This document shows, in pieces, positions 20,520 through 30,014 of a stretch of 50,858 bases of DNA. Origin of the DNA: Planococcus chinensis (lineage in GTDB: Bacteria; Bacillota; Bacilli; Bacillales_A; Planococcaceae); NCBI RefSeq assembly GCF_020071995.1, contig NZ_JABWTK010000017.1:1-50858 (forward strand), written 5' to 3'. The notes beneath the pieces are model-generated. The model had not been told where the DNA came from and ran no database searches. It was given only the letters and a program-made list of their open reading frames with translations. The stretch's first letter is position 1, and each line of letters starts with the position of its first letter. Position numbers and translations under genes: made by a program.

Positions 20520-20804
20520 ATGGAAGTAACCGACGTAAGGCTTCGGCGTGTGCAAACAGACGGCCGGATGCGGGCAATCGCTTCCATCACACTGGACAAC
20601 GAGTTTGTTGTGCATGATATTCGGGTGATTGACGGCAATGAAGGATTGTTTGTCGCGATGCCAAGCAAGCGGACACCGGACGGAGAATTCAGGGATATTG
20701 CCCATCCAATCAATTCCGGGACACGCAACAAGCTTCAAGAAGCGATCTTAGCCGCATACCACCAAAGCGAAAATGACCCGGTCTTTGAAGAAGCCGGTGT
20801 TTAA
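20520..20804 (+). CDS. spoVG: SpoVG family regulator
   Basis: The 94-residue SpoVG matches the family throughout: [60 protein letters not shown] and [12 protein letters not shown]. The protein is a small DNA/RNA-binding regulator found also in non-sporing Staphylococcus, Listeria and Borrelia, where it affects virulence, capsule and stress genes; in Bacillus it affects septation. ATG at 20520 follows GAAAGGTGGTGA. It is monocistronic, with its own sigma-H-like promoter and a strong terminator. Confidence 0.97.
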   Translation: MEVTDVRLRRVQTDGRMRAIASITLDNEFVVHDIRVIDGNEGLFVAMPSKRTPDGEFRDIAHPINSGTRNKLQEAILAAYHQSENDPVFEEAGV

Positions 20805-20817
20805 ATGCGCCATCTCA

Positions 20818-20852
20818 GGAGCCTTCTATTGCAGATAGGGCTCTTTTTTTTG
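20818..20852 (+). terminator. Terminator of spoVG
   Basis: GGAGCC-TT-CTAT, TGCAG, ATAG-GGCTC followed by eight Ts. Confidence 0.85.
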
Positions 20853-20891
20853 TCCTCTTTCTGAGAATGTCATGGTATTGTCATGCTCGGA

Positions 20892-20924
20892 AACCTTGAA
20901 AAATCAAGGTTATTCCGCTATAGT
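20892..20924 (+). promoter_or_regulatory. glmU promoter with perfect palindrome over the -35
   Basis: TTGAAA (20896-20901), 17-bp spacer, TATAGT (20919-20924) form a good sigma-A promoter. AACCTTGA-AAAA-TCAAGGTT (20892-20911) is a perfect 8+8 inverted repeat that contains the -35. It could be an operator or a small hairpin; no T tract follows. Confidence 0.65.
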
Positions 20925-20999
20925 CAATAAGGAAAAGCTAAAATATCCACTATATGAATGAAATAGATAACAAATCACTTGATTGGAGGACCTGACTAC

Positions 21000-22373
21000 A
21001 TGACGAATACATATGCAGTAGTATTAGCCGCTGGCCAAGGCACGCGGATGAAGTCAAAACTTTACAAAGTGCTTCACCCTGTTTGCGGTATGCCGATGGT
21101 AGAGCATGTCACCAATAACGTGGCACAGCTCGGCGTCGAAAAGATTGTCACAATTGTCGGCCATGGCGCTGAAAAAGTAAAAGAACAATTAGGCTCGAAA
21201 AGCGAGTATGCGTTGCAGGAAGAACAGCTGGGAACAGCCCATGCCGTGCAGCAAGCTGCTTCTTTGATTGAAGGGCTGTCTGGCACGACTTTGGTGGTTT
21301 GCGGAGATACACCGCTGATTCGTCCGGAAACGATGCAATCCTTGCTTGACCATCATGCTGAAACGAGTGCAAAAGCGACAATTTTGACGGCAATTGCCGA
21401 CAATCCGGCTGGTTATGGCCGTATTTTGCGCGACGAATCCGAAAGCGTCTCCAAGATCGTTGAGCAGAAAGATGCCTCGATTGAAGAGCAAAAAGTGAAA
21501 GAGATCAATACAGGCACGTATTGCTTCGACAATGAGGCATTATTTGAAGCGCTGAAATTGGTATCCAACAACAACGCGCAAGGCGAATATTACTTGCCGG
21601 ATGTTATTGAAATCCTTCAAAAACAAGGCGAAGTAGTGGCAGCGTATGCAACAGACAGCTTTGATGAAACACTTGGCGTCAACGACCGGGTGGCATTAAG
21701 CCAAGCTGAAAGTATTATGCGCGCCCGTATTGCTGAAAAGCATATGCGTGCAGGCGTCACGATCATCGACCCGGCAACAGCTTATATCAGCGCTGAAGCG
21801 GTAATCGGTGCTGATACGGTGCTTCAGCCGAATGTCATCATCGAAGGCAATACCGTAATCGGTGAAGACTGCTTGATTTCGTCGAACAGCCATATTGAAA
21901 ACAGTATTATCGGAGACCGTACAGTTATCCGATCATCGCATGTATACGACAGCACAGTTGGCAACGATACGGCTGTCGGCCCTTATGCACATCTTCGTCC
22001 GCAGACTCAACTGGGCGATGAAGTGAAAATCGGCAATTTTGTCGAAGTGAAAAAATCAGAGCTTGGAAATGGCAGCAAAGTTTCGCACTTGAGCTATATC
22101 GGAGATGCCAGCGTCGGCAGCAACGTCAACATTGGCTGTGGAACGATTACCGTCAATTACGACGGCAAGAACAAATTCCTTACGACAATTGAAGATGACT
22201 CGTTTATCGGCTGCAATTCGAATTTGATTGCCCCAGTTACCATCGGCAAAGGCTCTTACGTAGCTGCAGGATCCACCATCTCTAAAAACGTGCCTAGCGA
22301 TGCGTTAGCGATCGCCCGTGCACGTCAAGAAAATAAAGAAGGCTATGTCACTAAATTAAACTCAAGAAAATAA
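21000..22373 (+). CDS. glmU: Bifunctional UDP-GlcNAc pyrophosphorylase / GlcN-1-P acetyltransferase
   Basis: The 457-residue enzyme makes UDP-GlcNAc for peptidoglycan and teichoic acid. The N-terminal nucleotidyltransferase domain has [20 protein letters not shown] and CGDTPLI. The C-terminal half is a left-handed beta-helix of hexapeptide repeats (about 250-435), with [23 protein letters not shown] and [16 protein letters not shown] of the acetyltransferase. ATG at 21000 follows TTGGAGGA; the in-frame TTG at 20979 overlaps that site and is rejected. It is gcaD of B. subtilis and is followed after 18 bases by prs in the same operon. Confidence 0.97.
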   Translation: MTNTYAVVLAAGQGTRMKSKLYKVLHPVCGMPMVEHVTNNVAQLGVEKIVTIVGHGAEKVKEQLGSKSEYALQEEQLGTAHAVQQAASLIEGLSGTTLVVCGDTPLIRPETMQSLLDHHAETSAKATILTAIADNPAGYGRILRDESESVSKIVEQKDASIEEQKVKEINTGTYCFDNEALFEALKLVSNNNAQGEYYLPDVIEILQKQGEVVAAYATDSFDETLGVNDRVALSQAESIMRARIAEKHMRAGVTIIDPATAYISAEAVIGADTVLQPNVIIEGNTVIGEDCLISSNSHIENSIIGDRTVIRSSHVYDSTVGNDTAVGPYAHLRPQTQLGDEVKIGNFVEVKKSELGNGSKVSHLSYIGDASVGSNVNIGCGTITVNYDGKNKFLTTIEDDSFIGCNSNLIAPVTIGKGSYVAAGSTISKNVPSDALAIARARQENKEGYVTKLNSRK

Positions 22374-22391
22374 TAGGAGGCTACACACGAA

Positions 22392-23360
22392 ATGAGTTAT
22401 CAAATTGATGCAGCAACCACTAAGATGAAAATTTTCGCTTTGAATTCGAACCAGAAGTTAGCGGAGGAAATTGCCGAACATATCGGCCTGCCGCTTGGAA
22501 AAAGTTCAGTTACCCACTTCAGCGATGGGGAAATCCAGATTAATATTGAAGAAAGTATCCGTGGCTGTGATGTTTTCATCGTGCAATCGACTTCTGAGCC
22601 GGTCAACGAGAATTTAATGGAACTGCTGATCATGATTGATGCAGTAAAACGTGCCTCTGCCCGTACTGTAAACGTCGTAATGCCTTATTACGGCTATGCC
22701 CGCCAAGACCGTAAAGCGCGTTCACGCGAACCGATTACTGCGAAATTGGTGGCCAACCTTCTGGAAACAGCAGGAGCAACCCGCGTCATTGCACTTGATT
22801 TGCATGCGCCTCAAATCCAAGGATTCTTTGATATCCTGATTGACCACTTAGTGGCTGTACCTCTTCTTTCAGATTATTTCTTGAACGACAGCGGCATCGA
22901 TTTGGACAACGTCATTATCGTTTCACCGGACCATGGTGGGGTAACGCGTGCCCGCAAGATGGCGGACCGCCTGAAAGCGCCGATTGCCATCATTGACAAG
23001 CGCCGCCCGCGTCCAAACGTGGCGGAAGTTATGAACATCGTCGGGAATGTAGACGGCAAAACGGCTATCATCATCGATGACATCATCGATACAGCCGGGA
23101 CCATCTCCATTGCGGCAAGTGCGTTAGTTAAGAGCGGAGCAAAAGAAGTATACGCTTGCTGTACGCACCCGGTACTTTCTGGCCCTGCGGTAGGACGGAT
23201 CAACGACTCCGTTATTAAAGAATTGATTGTAACCAACTCCATCGCCTTGCCGGAAGAAAAGAAATCTCCGAAAATCAAACAGCTTTCTGTAGCTAAGTTA
23301 ATGGCCGAAACCATCGTTCGCGTCCATGAACAAAAATCTGTCAGCACCTTGTTTGATTGA
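22392..23360 (+). CDS. prs: Ribose-phosphate pyrophosphokinase (PRPP synthetase)
   Basis: The 322-residue class I PRPP synthetase makes PRPP from ribose-5-phosphate and ATP for purine, pyrimidine, His, Trp and NAD synthesis. It shows the flexible-loop [18 protein letters not shown], the [17 protein letters not shown] segment, and the PRPP-binding [14 protein letters not shown] loop. ATG at 22392 follows AGGAGGCTACACACG. It is cotranscribed with glmU; a sigma-B-type promoter for ctc sits immediately downstream. PRPP is also the signal read by PurR, encoded nearby. Confidence 0.97.
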   Translation: MSYQIDAATTKMKIFALNSNQKLAEEIAEHIGLPLGKSSVTHFSDGEIQINIEESIRGCDVFIVQSTSEPVNENLMELLIMIDAVKRASARTVNVVMPYYGYARQDRKARSREPITAKLVANLLETAGATRVIALDLHAPQIQGFFDILIDHLVAVPLLSDYFLNDSGIDLDNVIIVSPDHGGVTRARKMADRLKAPIAIIDKRRPRPNVAEVMNIVGNVDGKTAIIIDDIIDTAGTISIAASALVKSGAKEVYACCTHPVLSGPAVGRINDSVIKELIVTNSIALPEEKKSPKIKQLSVAKLMAETIVRVHEQKSVSTLFD

Positions 23361-23386
23361 TCTGAATACATGCTTATTAGTCCTTT

Positions 23387-23413
23387 AGGTTTGGTTTTCC
23401 TGCAGCAGGGTAA
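23387..23413 (+). promoter_or_regulatory. Sigma-B-type promoter of ctc
   Basis: AGGTTTGG (23387-23394), a 13-base spacer and GGGTAA (23408-23413) match the sigma-B general-stress pattern (GTTTWW-N12/14-GGGWAW). Its place before ctc is the same as the classic sigma-B-dependent ctc promoter of B. subtilis. The start would be about 30 bases before the ATG. Confidence 0.7.
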
Positions 23414-23452
23414 ATAGCTGTTATGGACAACTAAACTGGAGGATGAGTGTAT

Positions 23453-24100
23453 ATGACATCAAAAATATCAGTACAAAAAAGAGAAGCGGGTACACCGCAT
23501 TCTAAATTAACGGAACTGCGCGGACAGGGAATCGTGCCTGGCGTCGTTTACGGCTACCAGACAGAAACTACGCCTGTAGCAGTTTCTGAAATCGACTTGA
23601 TTAAAACCTTACGTGAATCCGGACGCAACGGGGTTATTAACCTGGAACTGGATGGCAAAACCTTAAACGTGGTATTGAGCGATTTCCAGCGTGACGCTTT
23701 GAAAGGCAGCTTCGAACACGTTGACTTTTTGGCAGTCAATATGTCAGATGAGCTTGAAGTAGCTGTCGCTGTACATTTGATCGGCGAATCACCTGGAGAA
23801 AAAGAAGGCGGCGTAGTCAACCAGCCTAACCGCGAAGTAACAATCAAAGTGAAGCCGGCTGATATTCCGGATGCGCTTGAAGTCGACGCAGCAAACCTTG
23901 CGATCGGCGACACAGTGACAGTCGGCGATATCCGCGGAACGGTTTCCTATGAAATCCTGGATGAAGATGACTTTATCCTTGTCTCTGTAACAGCTCCGCG
24001 TACGCAGGATGAACTGGATGAGCTTGAAACACCTGCAGGTGAAGATGCTGAACCGGAAGTAATCGGCGGCGAACCGGAGAATGACCAAAAAGAAGAGTAA
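23453..24100 (+). CDS. ctc: 50S ribosomal protein L25 / general stress protein Ctc
   Basis: The 215-residue CTC/TL5-type L25 has an N-terminal 5S-rRNA-binding L25 domain (about 1-90, with LRGQGIVPGVVYGY) and a C-terminal beta domain (about 95-180), ending in an acidic Glu/Asp-rich tail. It binds 5S rRNA in the central protuberance and is stress-induced in Bacillus. ATG at 23453 is nine bases from GGAGGA; GTG at 23447 is too close. A sigma-B-type promoter precedes it and a terminator follows. Confidence 0.96.
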   Translation: MTSKISVQKREAGTPHSKLTELRGQGIVPGVVYGYQTETTPVAVSEIDLIKTLRESGRNGVINLELDGKTLNVVLSDFQRDALKGSFEHVDFLAVNMSDELEVAVAVHLIGESPGEKEGGVVNQPNREVTIKVKPADIPDALEVDAANLAIGDTVTVGDIRGTVSYEILDEDDFILVSVTAPRTQDELDELETPAGEDAEPEVIGGEPENDQKEE

Positions 24101-24113
24101 TCAAAGAAAATAC

Positions 24114-24145
24114 AGGGGCTGTCTAGCGACAGTCCCTATTTTTCT
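24114..24145 (+). terminator. Terminator of ctc
   Basis: AGGGGCTGTC-TAGC-GACAGTCCCT followed by ATTTTT; one G:T mismatch. Confidence 0.85.
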
Positions 24146-24201
24146 GTTTTAAAGCTTAATATGATAAAATAATTAGCAGGAAAAAGAAAAGGAAGATTCT
24201 T

Positions 24202-24765
24202 ATGAAACTGATTATTGGCTTGGGGAATCCCGGCAAAACATATGAACAGACGCGGCACAATATTGGGTTTAAAGTGATTGATTATCTGGCTTCTAAATGG
24301 AGTGCGCCTTTGACGCAGACGAAGTTCAAAGGGATGTATTCGATTATTCACCGGCCTGAAGGCAAAGTCATGCTGTTAAAGCCGCTGACTTACATGAACT
24401 TGTCCGGAGAAAGTGTCGGAGCGTTGATGGATTATTACGATATCGCCATTGAAGACATTGTTGTCATCTACGACGATCTGGATTTGCCGACGGGCCAGCT
24501 CCGGCTGCGCCAAAAAGGCAGTGCAGGGGGACATAACGGCATCAAGTCGCTGATTCAGCATTTAGGGACGCAGCAGTTCAACCGCATCCGCATCGGCATC
24601 AGCCGTCCACCGGCAGGCATGAAAGTTCCGGATTATGTCTTGTCGCGTTTTTCGGACAACGAAATCCCGGAAGTGGCAGAAGCGGTCAAGCAAAGCGCAG
24701 AAGCGTGTGAGCTATGGCTGTCGAAAGCATACCCGGAAGTCATGAATAACTTTAATGGATCATAA
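24202..24765 (+). CDS. pth: Peptidyl-tRNA hydrolase
   Basis: The 187-residue Pth recycles peptidyl-tRNA dropped by stalled ribosomes. The N-terminal [18 protein letters not shown] contains the catalytic His19; other landmarks are [16 protein letters not shown] and [23 protein letters not shown] with the catalytic-site Asp. ATG at 24202 follows AAAAGGAAGATTCTT. In B. subtilis the gene is called spoVC from a temperature-sensitive sporulation mutant but is essential for growth, which explains why it is kept here. The anti-sigma gene fin that follows it there is missing. Confidence 0.96.
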   Translation: MKLIIGLGNPGKTYEQTRHNIGFKVIDYLASKWSAPLTQTKFKGMYSIIHRPEGKVMLLKPLTYMNLSGESVGALMDYYDIAIEDIVVIYDDLDLPTGQLRLRQKGSAGGHNGIKSLIQHLGTQQFNRIRIGISRPPAGMKVPDYVLSRFSDNEIPEVAEAVKQSAEACELWLSKAYPEVMNNFNGS

Positions 24766-24769
24766 ATTC

Positions 24770-24801
24770 GCTTTGGCGCTGTTGGCGTTCAGAGCTTTTT
24801 T
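24770..24801 (+). terminator. Terminator of pth
   Basis: GCTTTGGCGC-TGTTG-GCGTTCAGAGC (one bulge, G:U pairs) followed by six Ts, in the gap before mfd. Confidence 0.65.
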
Positions 24802-24855
24802 CTGTTTCCGCCATACTGATCGATCTACTCACTTACCTTGAAAGGAGGAATCTAA

Positions 24856-27800
24856 ATGGAACAAATTTTGCAGGTGTTTTCAGAGGATTCCCATATACAG
24901 AAATTCATAGCTGATTTGAAAAAAGGCAATGACCATCATTTGATTTCGGGCTTGTCCGGCAGTGCCCGGCCTGTCTTCTACCAGACGGTCTGGTCGGACA
25001 TGCAGGAGCCTTTATTGATTGTGACGCCGAATTTACTGAATGCGCAGCGTACTTATGATGACTTGGTTAAATTGATGGGGGAAGAACTGGTCCACTTGTA
25101 TCCGGCCGATGAACTGATTGCGGCCGATGTGTCGTTTTCAGGACCGGAGCTGCGGGCACACCGGATGGATACGCTTGACCATATGTACAGTGTCGGAAAA
25201 GGGATTTACATTACGCCAGTTGCCGGGATGCGCAAATTAATGCCATCGCATGAGCAATGGGAAAGTTCCACGCTGCGTACGGCAGAAGGGGAAGAGTTGG
25301 ATGCCGATCAATGGCTGTTGAAGCTGGTCGCAATGGGCTATTCCCGCACCCCAATGGTGACGACGCCGGGGGAATTTGCCTTGCGCGGGGGGATTCTTGA
25401 CATCTATCCGTTGAACTTTGAGCATCCCGCCCGCATCGAACTGTTTGATACGGAAGTGGATTCCATTCGGCTGTTTTCCGCTGAAGACCAGCGCTCTTTG
25501 GAAAAAATGAAATCGCTGTGCATTTTGCCGGCAAATGAGCTGGTGCTGTCCAAAGCCCAGCAGCTGGCATTGGCCGAGAAATTGGAAGACCAACTGGCCG
25601 CTTCCTTAAAGAAAATCAAAGCAGAAGATACGAAAGAAGCATTGCTTCAGCATATTCAACACGACATTACAATGCTGCGTGAAGGCAATGTGCCGGATCA
25701 GGTTGCAAAATATGCAGCACTCGTCGAATCGCAGTCGGCCTGTTTAAGCGATTATTTCCCGGGAAATGGCGTCATTTTATTTGATGAACTTGGGCGCATC
25801 CAGGAAATGACGGATACTTTGGAACGTGAAGAAGGGGATTGGATCGTCTCGCTTTTGGAAGAAGGGAAATTCCTGCATAATTTGCGCCTGTCCTATTCCT
25901 TCCGCGAGGTCTTGAATAAAACCAAACAAAAAATGGCGTTTCTGTCCTTGTTTGTCCGAACATTCCCTTCCATACAAGTGAAAAATTCCATCACGTTTTC
26001 CTGCCGTCCGATGCAATCGTTCCACGGACAGATGAATTTATTGAAAACGGAAGCGGAGCGCTGGGAACAGGCGAAATTCCAAGTGTTTATCATTGCCGAA
26101 GGCCAGGAGCGCTTGCAAAAAGTCCGCTCTGTGCTGGAAGACTATGATATGGACGCGGAAATTGTGACCGCGTCTACGAACATCCAAGGCGGCAAGATGT
26201 ATTTGGTGGACGGTGACCTGTCCGGCGGTTTTGAGATGCCTTTGCAGCGCCTGGCCATTTTGACGGACGGGGAACTGTTTAAAAAACAGGCGAAGAAAAA
26301 AACGCGTCCGCAAAAATTGACCAACGCCGAGCGCATCAAGAGTTATTCGGAAATCAAACCGGGCGACTACGTCGTGCACATCCATCACGGCATCGGCCGC
26401 TATGTCGGCATCGAAACGCTGGAAATCGGCGGCGTCCATAAAGATTATTTGCATATCATCTACAAAGCGGACGATAAATTGTTCGTGCCGGTCGACCAGA
26501 TTGATTTGATCCAGAAATATATCGCTTCGGAAGAAAAAGAGCCGAAACTCCACAAAATGGGCGGCGCGGAATGGAAAAAGACGCACCGCAAAGTGTCGGC
26601 TGCGGTCCAGGACATTGCCGACGACTTGATCAAACTGTATGCTGAACGCGAAGCACTAAAAGGCTATGCGTTTACGGAAGAGCAGGACATGCAGCGGCAG
26701 TTCGAAGCTGAATTCCCGTACGAAGAAACGGTTGATCAGCTGCGCTCCATCAACGAAGTGAAACGCGATATGGAAAAAGAACGGCCAATGGACCGCTTGA
26801 TCTGCGGCGATGTTGGATACGGCAAAACGGAAGTGGCGATTCGTGCCGCATTCAAAGCGGTGCTCGATGGCAAGCAGGTGGCCTTTTTGGTGCCGACGAC
26901 GATTCTTGCCCAGCAGCATTTTGAGACGATGAGCGAACGGTTTAAAGACTATCCGATTACAGTCGGGCTGATGAGCCGCTTCCGTTCCAAGAAGCAGCAG
27001 ACCGAAACGGTCAAAGGCTTGAAGAATGGCTCGGTTGATGTCGTCATCGGCACACACCGGATCCTGTCAAAAGACATCGCCTATAAAGATTTGGGCTTGT
27101 TGATCATTGATGAAGAACAACGCTTTGGAGTTACCCATAAAGAAAAGATCAAGCAAATGAAAACGAATGTCGATGTCTTAACCTTGACGGCAACGCCGAT
27201 TCCGCGGACTCTCCATATGTCGATGATCGGTGTACGTGATTTGTCTGTCATCGAAACTCCGCCGGCAAACCGCTTTCCGGTGCAAAGCTATGTCATGGAA
27301 TACAACGGTGCACTTGTCCGCGAGGCAATCGAACGGGAAATGGCGCGCGGCGGCCAAGTATTTTTCTTGTACAACCGGGTGGACGACATGACCCGCAAAG
27401 TGGAAGAAATCCAATCTTTGGTGCCGGAAGCGCGGGTAGGCTATGCCCACGGGCAAATGTCCGAAACGGAACTTGAATCGGTCATACTCGGTTTCCTAGA
27501 CGGCGATTACGACGTCTTGGTAACGACGACCATCATTGAAACGGGCATCGACATCCCGAACGTTAATACGCTTATCATCCACAACGCGGACCGCATGGGC
27601 TTGTCGCAGCTTTATCAATTGCGTGGACGCGTCGGCCGTTCAAGCCGCGTCGCCTATGCTTATTTCATGTACCAGCGCGACAAGGTGCTGACCGATGTCG
27701 CTGAAAAGCGCTTGATGGCTATCAAGGAATTCACCGAACTCGGCTCCGGCTTTAAAATCGCCATGCGTGATTTGTCGATCCGGGGAGCGGGGAATCTGCT

Positions 27801-28389
27801 TGGCTCGCAGCAGCACGGCTTTATCGATTCGGTCGGTTTTGATTTGTATTCACAAATGCTAGAGCAGGCAATTGAAGAACGCCGGACGGGCATGAAAAAA
27901 GAAGAAATTCCGGAAGTGGAGATTTCGCTTGATATCGATGCCTATATTCCGGACAGTTATATTGGCGACGGCTACCAGAAAATCCAGATGTACAAACGCG
28001 TCAAAGGCATTGAAGAGGTAGAGGAAGTTGCTGAACTGCAAGACGAACTGATTGACCGCTTCGGTGATATGCCGATTGAAACAGACCGCCTGCTGCGCAT
28101 TGCCCGCATGAAAATTTGGGCGCGCCAGACCGGCGTCGAAACAATCAAACAAAACGGCAAGCTGATTTCGATTCGCTTGTCTGAAGACGGCACCGCTGCC
28201 GTTAACGGCGGAAAGCTGGTGGAAGAATCAGCAGCTTACGGACGTGCAGTCGGATTCAGCATGTCGGGCCAACAATTGGTCATGACCATTGACGAAAACA
28301 AATCCGGCAAGCATCATCCGTTTGATGTGCTTGAAGGCATGATGAAATTGATTCCGGAATCGCTCCGCGAAGAAAAAACGGTGAGTTAA
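24856..28389 (+). CDS. mfd: Transcription-repair coupling factor
   Basis: The 1177-residue Mfd removes RNA polymerase stalled at DNA lesions and recruits UvrA. Domains in order are the N-terminal UvrB-like region, the RNA-polymerase interaction domain with GDYVVHIHHGIGRYVGIE (near residue 510), the SF2 translocase with Walker A GDVGYGKTE (about 651-659) and the DEEQ box (near 752), helicase motifs VTTTIIETGIDIPNVNT and QLRGRVGRS, the relay hairpin, and the C-terminal autoinhibitory domain. The length matches B. subtilis Mfd. ATG at 24856 has AAAGGAGGAATCTAA. It heads a run with yabM, yabN and rqcP; the spoVT gene that comes next in B. subtilis is absent, leaving only 27 bases. Confidence 0.97.
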   Translation: MEQILQVFSEDSHIQKFIADLKKGNDHHLISGLSGSARPVFYQTVWSDMQEPLLIVTPNLLNAQRTYDDLVKLMGEELVHLYPADELIAADVSFSGPELRAHRMDTLDHMYSVGKGIYITPVAGMRKLMPSHEQWESSTLRTAEGEELDADQWLLKLVAMGYSRTPMVTTPGEFALRGGILDIYPLNFEHPARIELFDTEVDSIRLFSAEDQRSLEKMKSLCILPANELVLSKAQQLALAEKLEDQLAASLKKIKAEDTKEALLQHIQHDITMLREGNVPDQVAKYAALVESQSACLSDYFPGNGVILFDELGRIQEMTDTLEREEGDWIVSLLEEGKFLHNLRLSYSFREVLNKTKQKMAFLSLFVRTFPSIQVKNSITFSCRPMQSFHGQMNLLKTEAERWEQAKFQVFIIAEGQERLQKVRSVLEDYDMDAEIVTASTNIQGGKMYLVDGDLSGGFEMPLQRLAILTDGELFKKQAKKKTRPQKLTNAERIKSYSEIKPGDYVVHIHHGIGRYVGIETLEIGGVHKDYLHIIYKADDKLFVPVDQIDLIQKYIASEEKEPKLHKMGGAEWKKTHRKVSAAVQDIADDLIKLYAEREALKGYAFTEEQDMQRQFEAEFPYEETVDQLRSINEVKRDMEKERPMDRLICGDVGYGKTEVAIRAAFKAVLDGKQVAFLVPTTILAQQHFETMSERFKDYPITVGLMSRFRSKKQQTETVKGLKNGSVDVVIGTHRILSKDIAYKDLGLLIIDEEQRFGVTHKEKIKQMKTNVDVLTLTATPIPRTLHMSMIGVRDLSVIETPPANRFPVQSYVMEYNGALVREAIEREMARGGQVFFLYNRVDDMTRKVEEIQSLVPEARVGYAHGQMSETELESVILGFLDGDYDVLVTTTIIETGIDIPNVNTLIIHNADRMGLSQLYQLRGRVGRSSRVAYAYFMYQRDKVLTDVAEKRLMAIKEFTELGSGFKIAMRDLSIRGAGNLLGSQQHGFIDSVGFDLYSQMLEQAIEERRTGMKKEEIPEVEISLDIDAYIPDSYIGDGYQKIQMYKRVKGIEEVEEVAELQDELIDRFGDMPIETDRLLRIARMKIWARQTGVETIKQNGKLISIRLSEDGTAAVNGGKLVEESAAYGRAVGFSMSGQQLVMTIDENKSGKHHPFDVLEGMMKLIPESLREEKTVS

Positions 28390-28416
28390 TTTTGAACAGG
28401 GAATGAGTGAAGCCCG

Positions 28417-30012
28417 TTGGCCAATGAAGGAACAATGAAGACATTTATGAAAGGCGCTGTTCTTTTGACGATGGCGGGCTTGATCGTTAAACTGCTCAGC
28501 GCCGTTTACCGGGTGCCTTATCAAAATCTGGTGGGGGACCAGGGATTTTATATTTACCAGCAAGTTTACCCGTTCATCGGCATCTTTAGCACGTGGACAT
28601 CGTACGGTTTTGCCGTTGCCGTGTCGAAAATGATGGCCGATTCCGACGAACGGGAACACGGCTCGATCCTGAAAATCGCTTTTGGGTTTATTGTCGTCAT
28701 TTCGACGCTGTTTTTCCTAAGCTTATATATAGGTTCGGATCTGCTGGCAGGCTGGATGGGAGATTCCAACTTAAGCGGTTTGCTGCAGGTGGGGGCTTTT
28801 GCGGTGCTGTTAATGCCGCCGCTGGCTGTGTTAAAAGGCTATTTCCAATCAAACAACGACATGGCGCCGGTTGCCTATTCACAAGTTACCGAACAAGGCA
28901 TCCGTGTGACGGTCATTTTGCTGGGCACCTGGGTTGTCGTCTCAAGCGGATTTTCCCTTTATGCTGCGGGGCAGATGGCAATGTTCGGTGCAGTGGCCGG
29001 GGAAATTGCCGGTGTCATTCTGTTGGTGGCTTATTTCCGCAAGCGCGTCTTCAAATTACAAACAGCATCTAAGCTGCGTGTTTGGCCGGTCATTAAAAAC
29101 ATGACGGCCATTTCGCTCAGCATCAGCATGAGTTCATTGATTTTATTGTTTTTTCAATTGGCGGATTCGTTCACGGTGTTTCGGCTATTAACGGAAAGCG
29201 GCTTGGACCGGACGCTCGCCATGGAACAAAAAGGTGTGTACGACCGCGGCCAGCCGCTTGTCCAGTTTGGCATCCTGATTGCGACATCGCTTGCCTTGAC
29301 GATTGTGCCGCTGGTGGCGCATATGTCGAAAAAAGAAAGCGGCCGTTCGGCGCAGATGTATGCGGGGCTTGCTTTCCGCATTTCGTTTCTGTTTGCGTTT
29401 GCAGCAGCTGCCGGCCTGACTTTCGTCATGCCGTATGTCAATGAAATGCTGTTCCAGACGCGGGATGAATCACTGACGTTAATTATTTTCAGCTGGCAGA
29501 TTGTCTGGATGTCGCTGCTGTTGATCATGACTGCCATGCTCCACGGCTTAGGCAAAGTGAAAGTGCCGGCGCTGCTGTTGACCGGCGGATTACTCATTAA
29601 AATCATCGGCAACTGGGTGCTTGTGCCGCTATGGGAAGTAACAGGCGCAGCGGTTGCCGGGAATTTAGGTCTAGCCTTCATTGTCATCGGCTTGCTTCAA
29701 TACTTTAAACGGGTCTGGCCGATCCGTTTTGCACCGGTCCGTTACTACGGCTGGATCGGCGCATCAACTGCCGCGATGGGGATGATTGTGATCGGCTGGG
29801 CTCTTTTTTCGGACATGGTGTTGTTTGACGGCGCCGCCAGCCGGCTGTCCGCTTTGTTGACTTCGTTGACAGCGGTGCCGCTTGGGGCAATCGTCTTTCT
29901 TCTGCTGATTGCCAAGAGCCGGATCATTACGGAGAAAGAATGGTACATTATCCCGTTCGGCCGGAAGCTGGCCGGCCTCCAGTTGAAAATCCGACAACAG
30001 AAAAGAGGATAA
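28417..30012 (+). CDS. yabM: MurJ/SpoVB-like polysaccharide flippase family protein (YabM)
   Basis: The protein has 531 residues with about 14 hydrophobic segments of the MOP exporter superfamily. It begins FMKGAVLLTMAGLIVKLLSAVYRVPYQNLVGDQG, the pattern of the YabM/YtgP/SpoVB group, whose members flip lipid-linked saccharides and include MurJ-type lipid II flippases. The start is uncertain: TTG at 28417 gives a family-like N-terminus but a weak ribosome site; ATG at 28435 has GAAGGA only three bases upstream. It lies 27 bases after mfd and two bases before yabN. Confidence 0.88.
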   Translation: MANEGTMKTFMKGAVLLTMAGLIVKLLSAVYRVPYQNLVGDQGFYIYQQVYPFIGIFSTWTSYGFAVAVSKMMADSDEREHGSILKIAFGFIVVISTLFFLSLYIGSDLLAGWMGDSNLSGLLQVGAFAVLLMPPLAVLKGYFQSNNDMAPVAYSQVTEQGIRVTVILLGTWVVVSSGFSLYAAGQMAMFGAVAGEIAGVILLVAYFRKRVFKLQTASKLRVWPVIKNMTAISLSISMSSLILLFFQLADSFTVFRLLTESGLDRTLAMEQKGVYDRGQPLVQFGILIATSLALTIVPLVAHMSKKESGRSAQMYAGLAFRISFLFAFAAAAGLTFVMPYVNEMLFQTRDESLTLIIFSWQIVWMSLLLIMTAMLHGLGKVKVPALLLTGGLLIKIIGNWVLVPLWEVTGAAVAGNLGLAFIVIGLLQYFKRVWPIRFAPVRYYGWIGASTAAMGMIVIGWALFSDMVLFDGAASRLSALLTSLTAVPLGAIVFLLLIAKSRIITEKEWYIIPFGRKLAGLQLKIRQQKRG

Positions 30013-30014
30013 AG

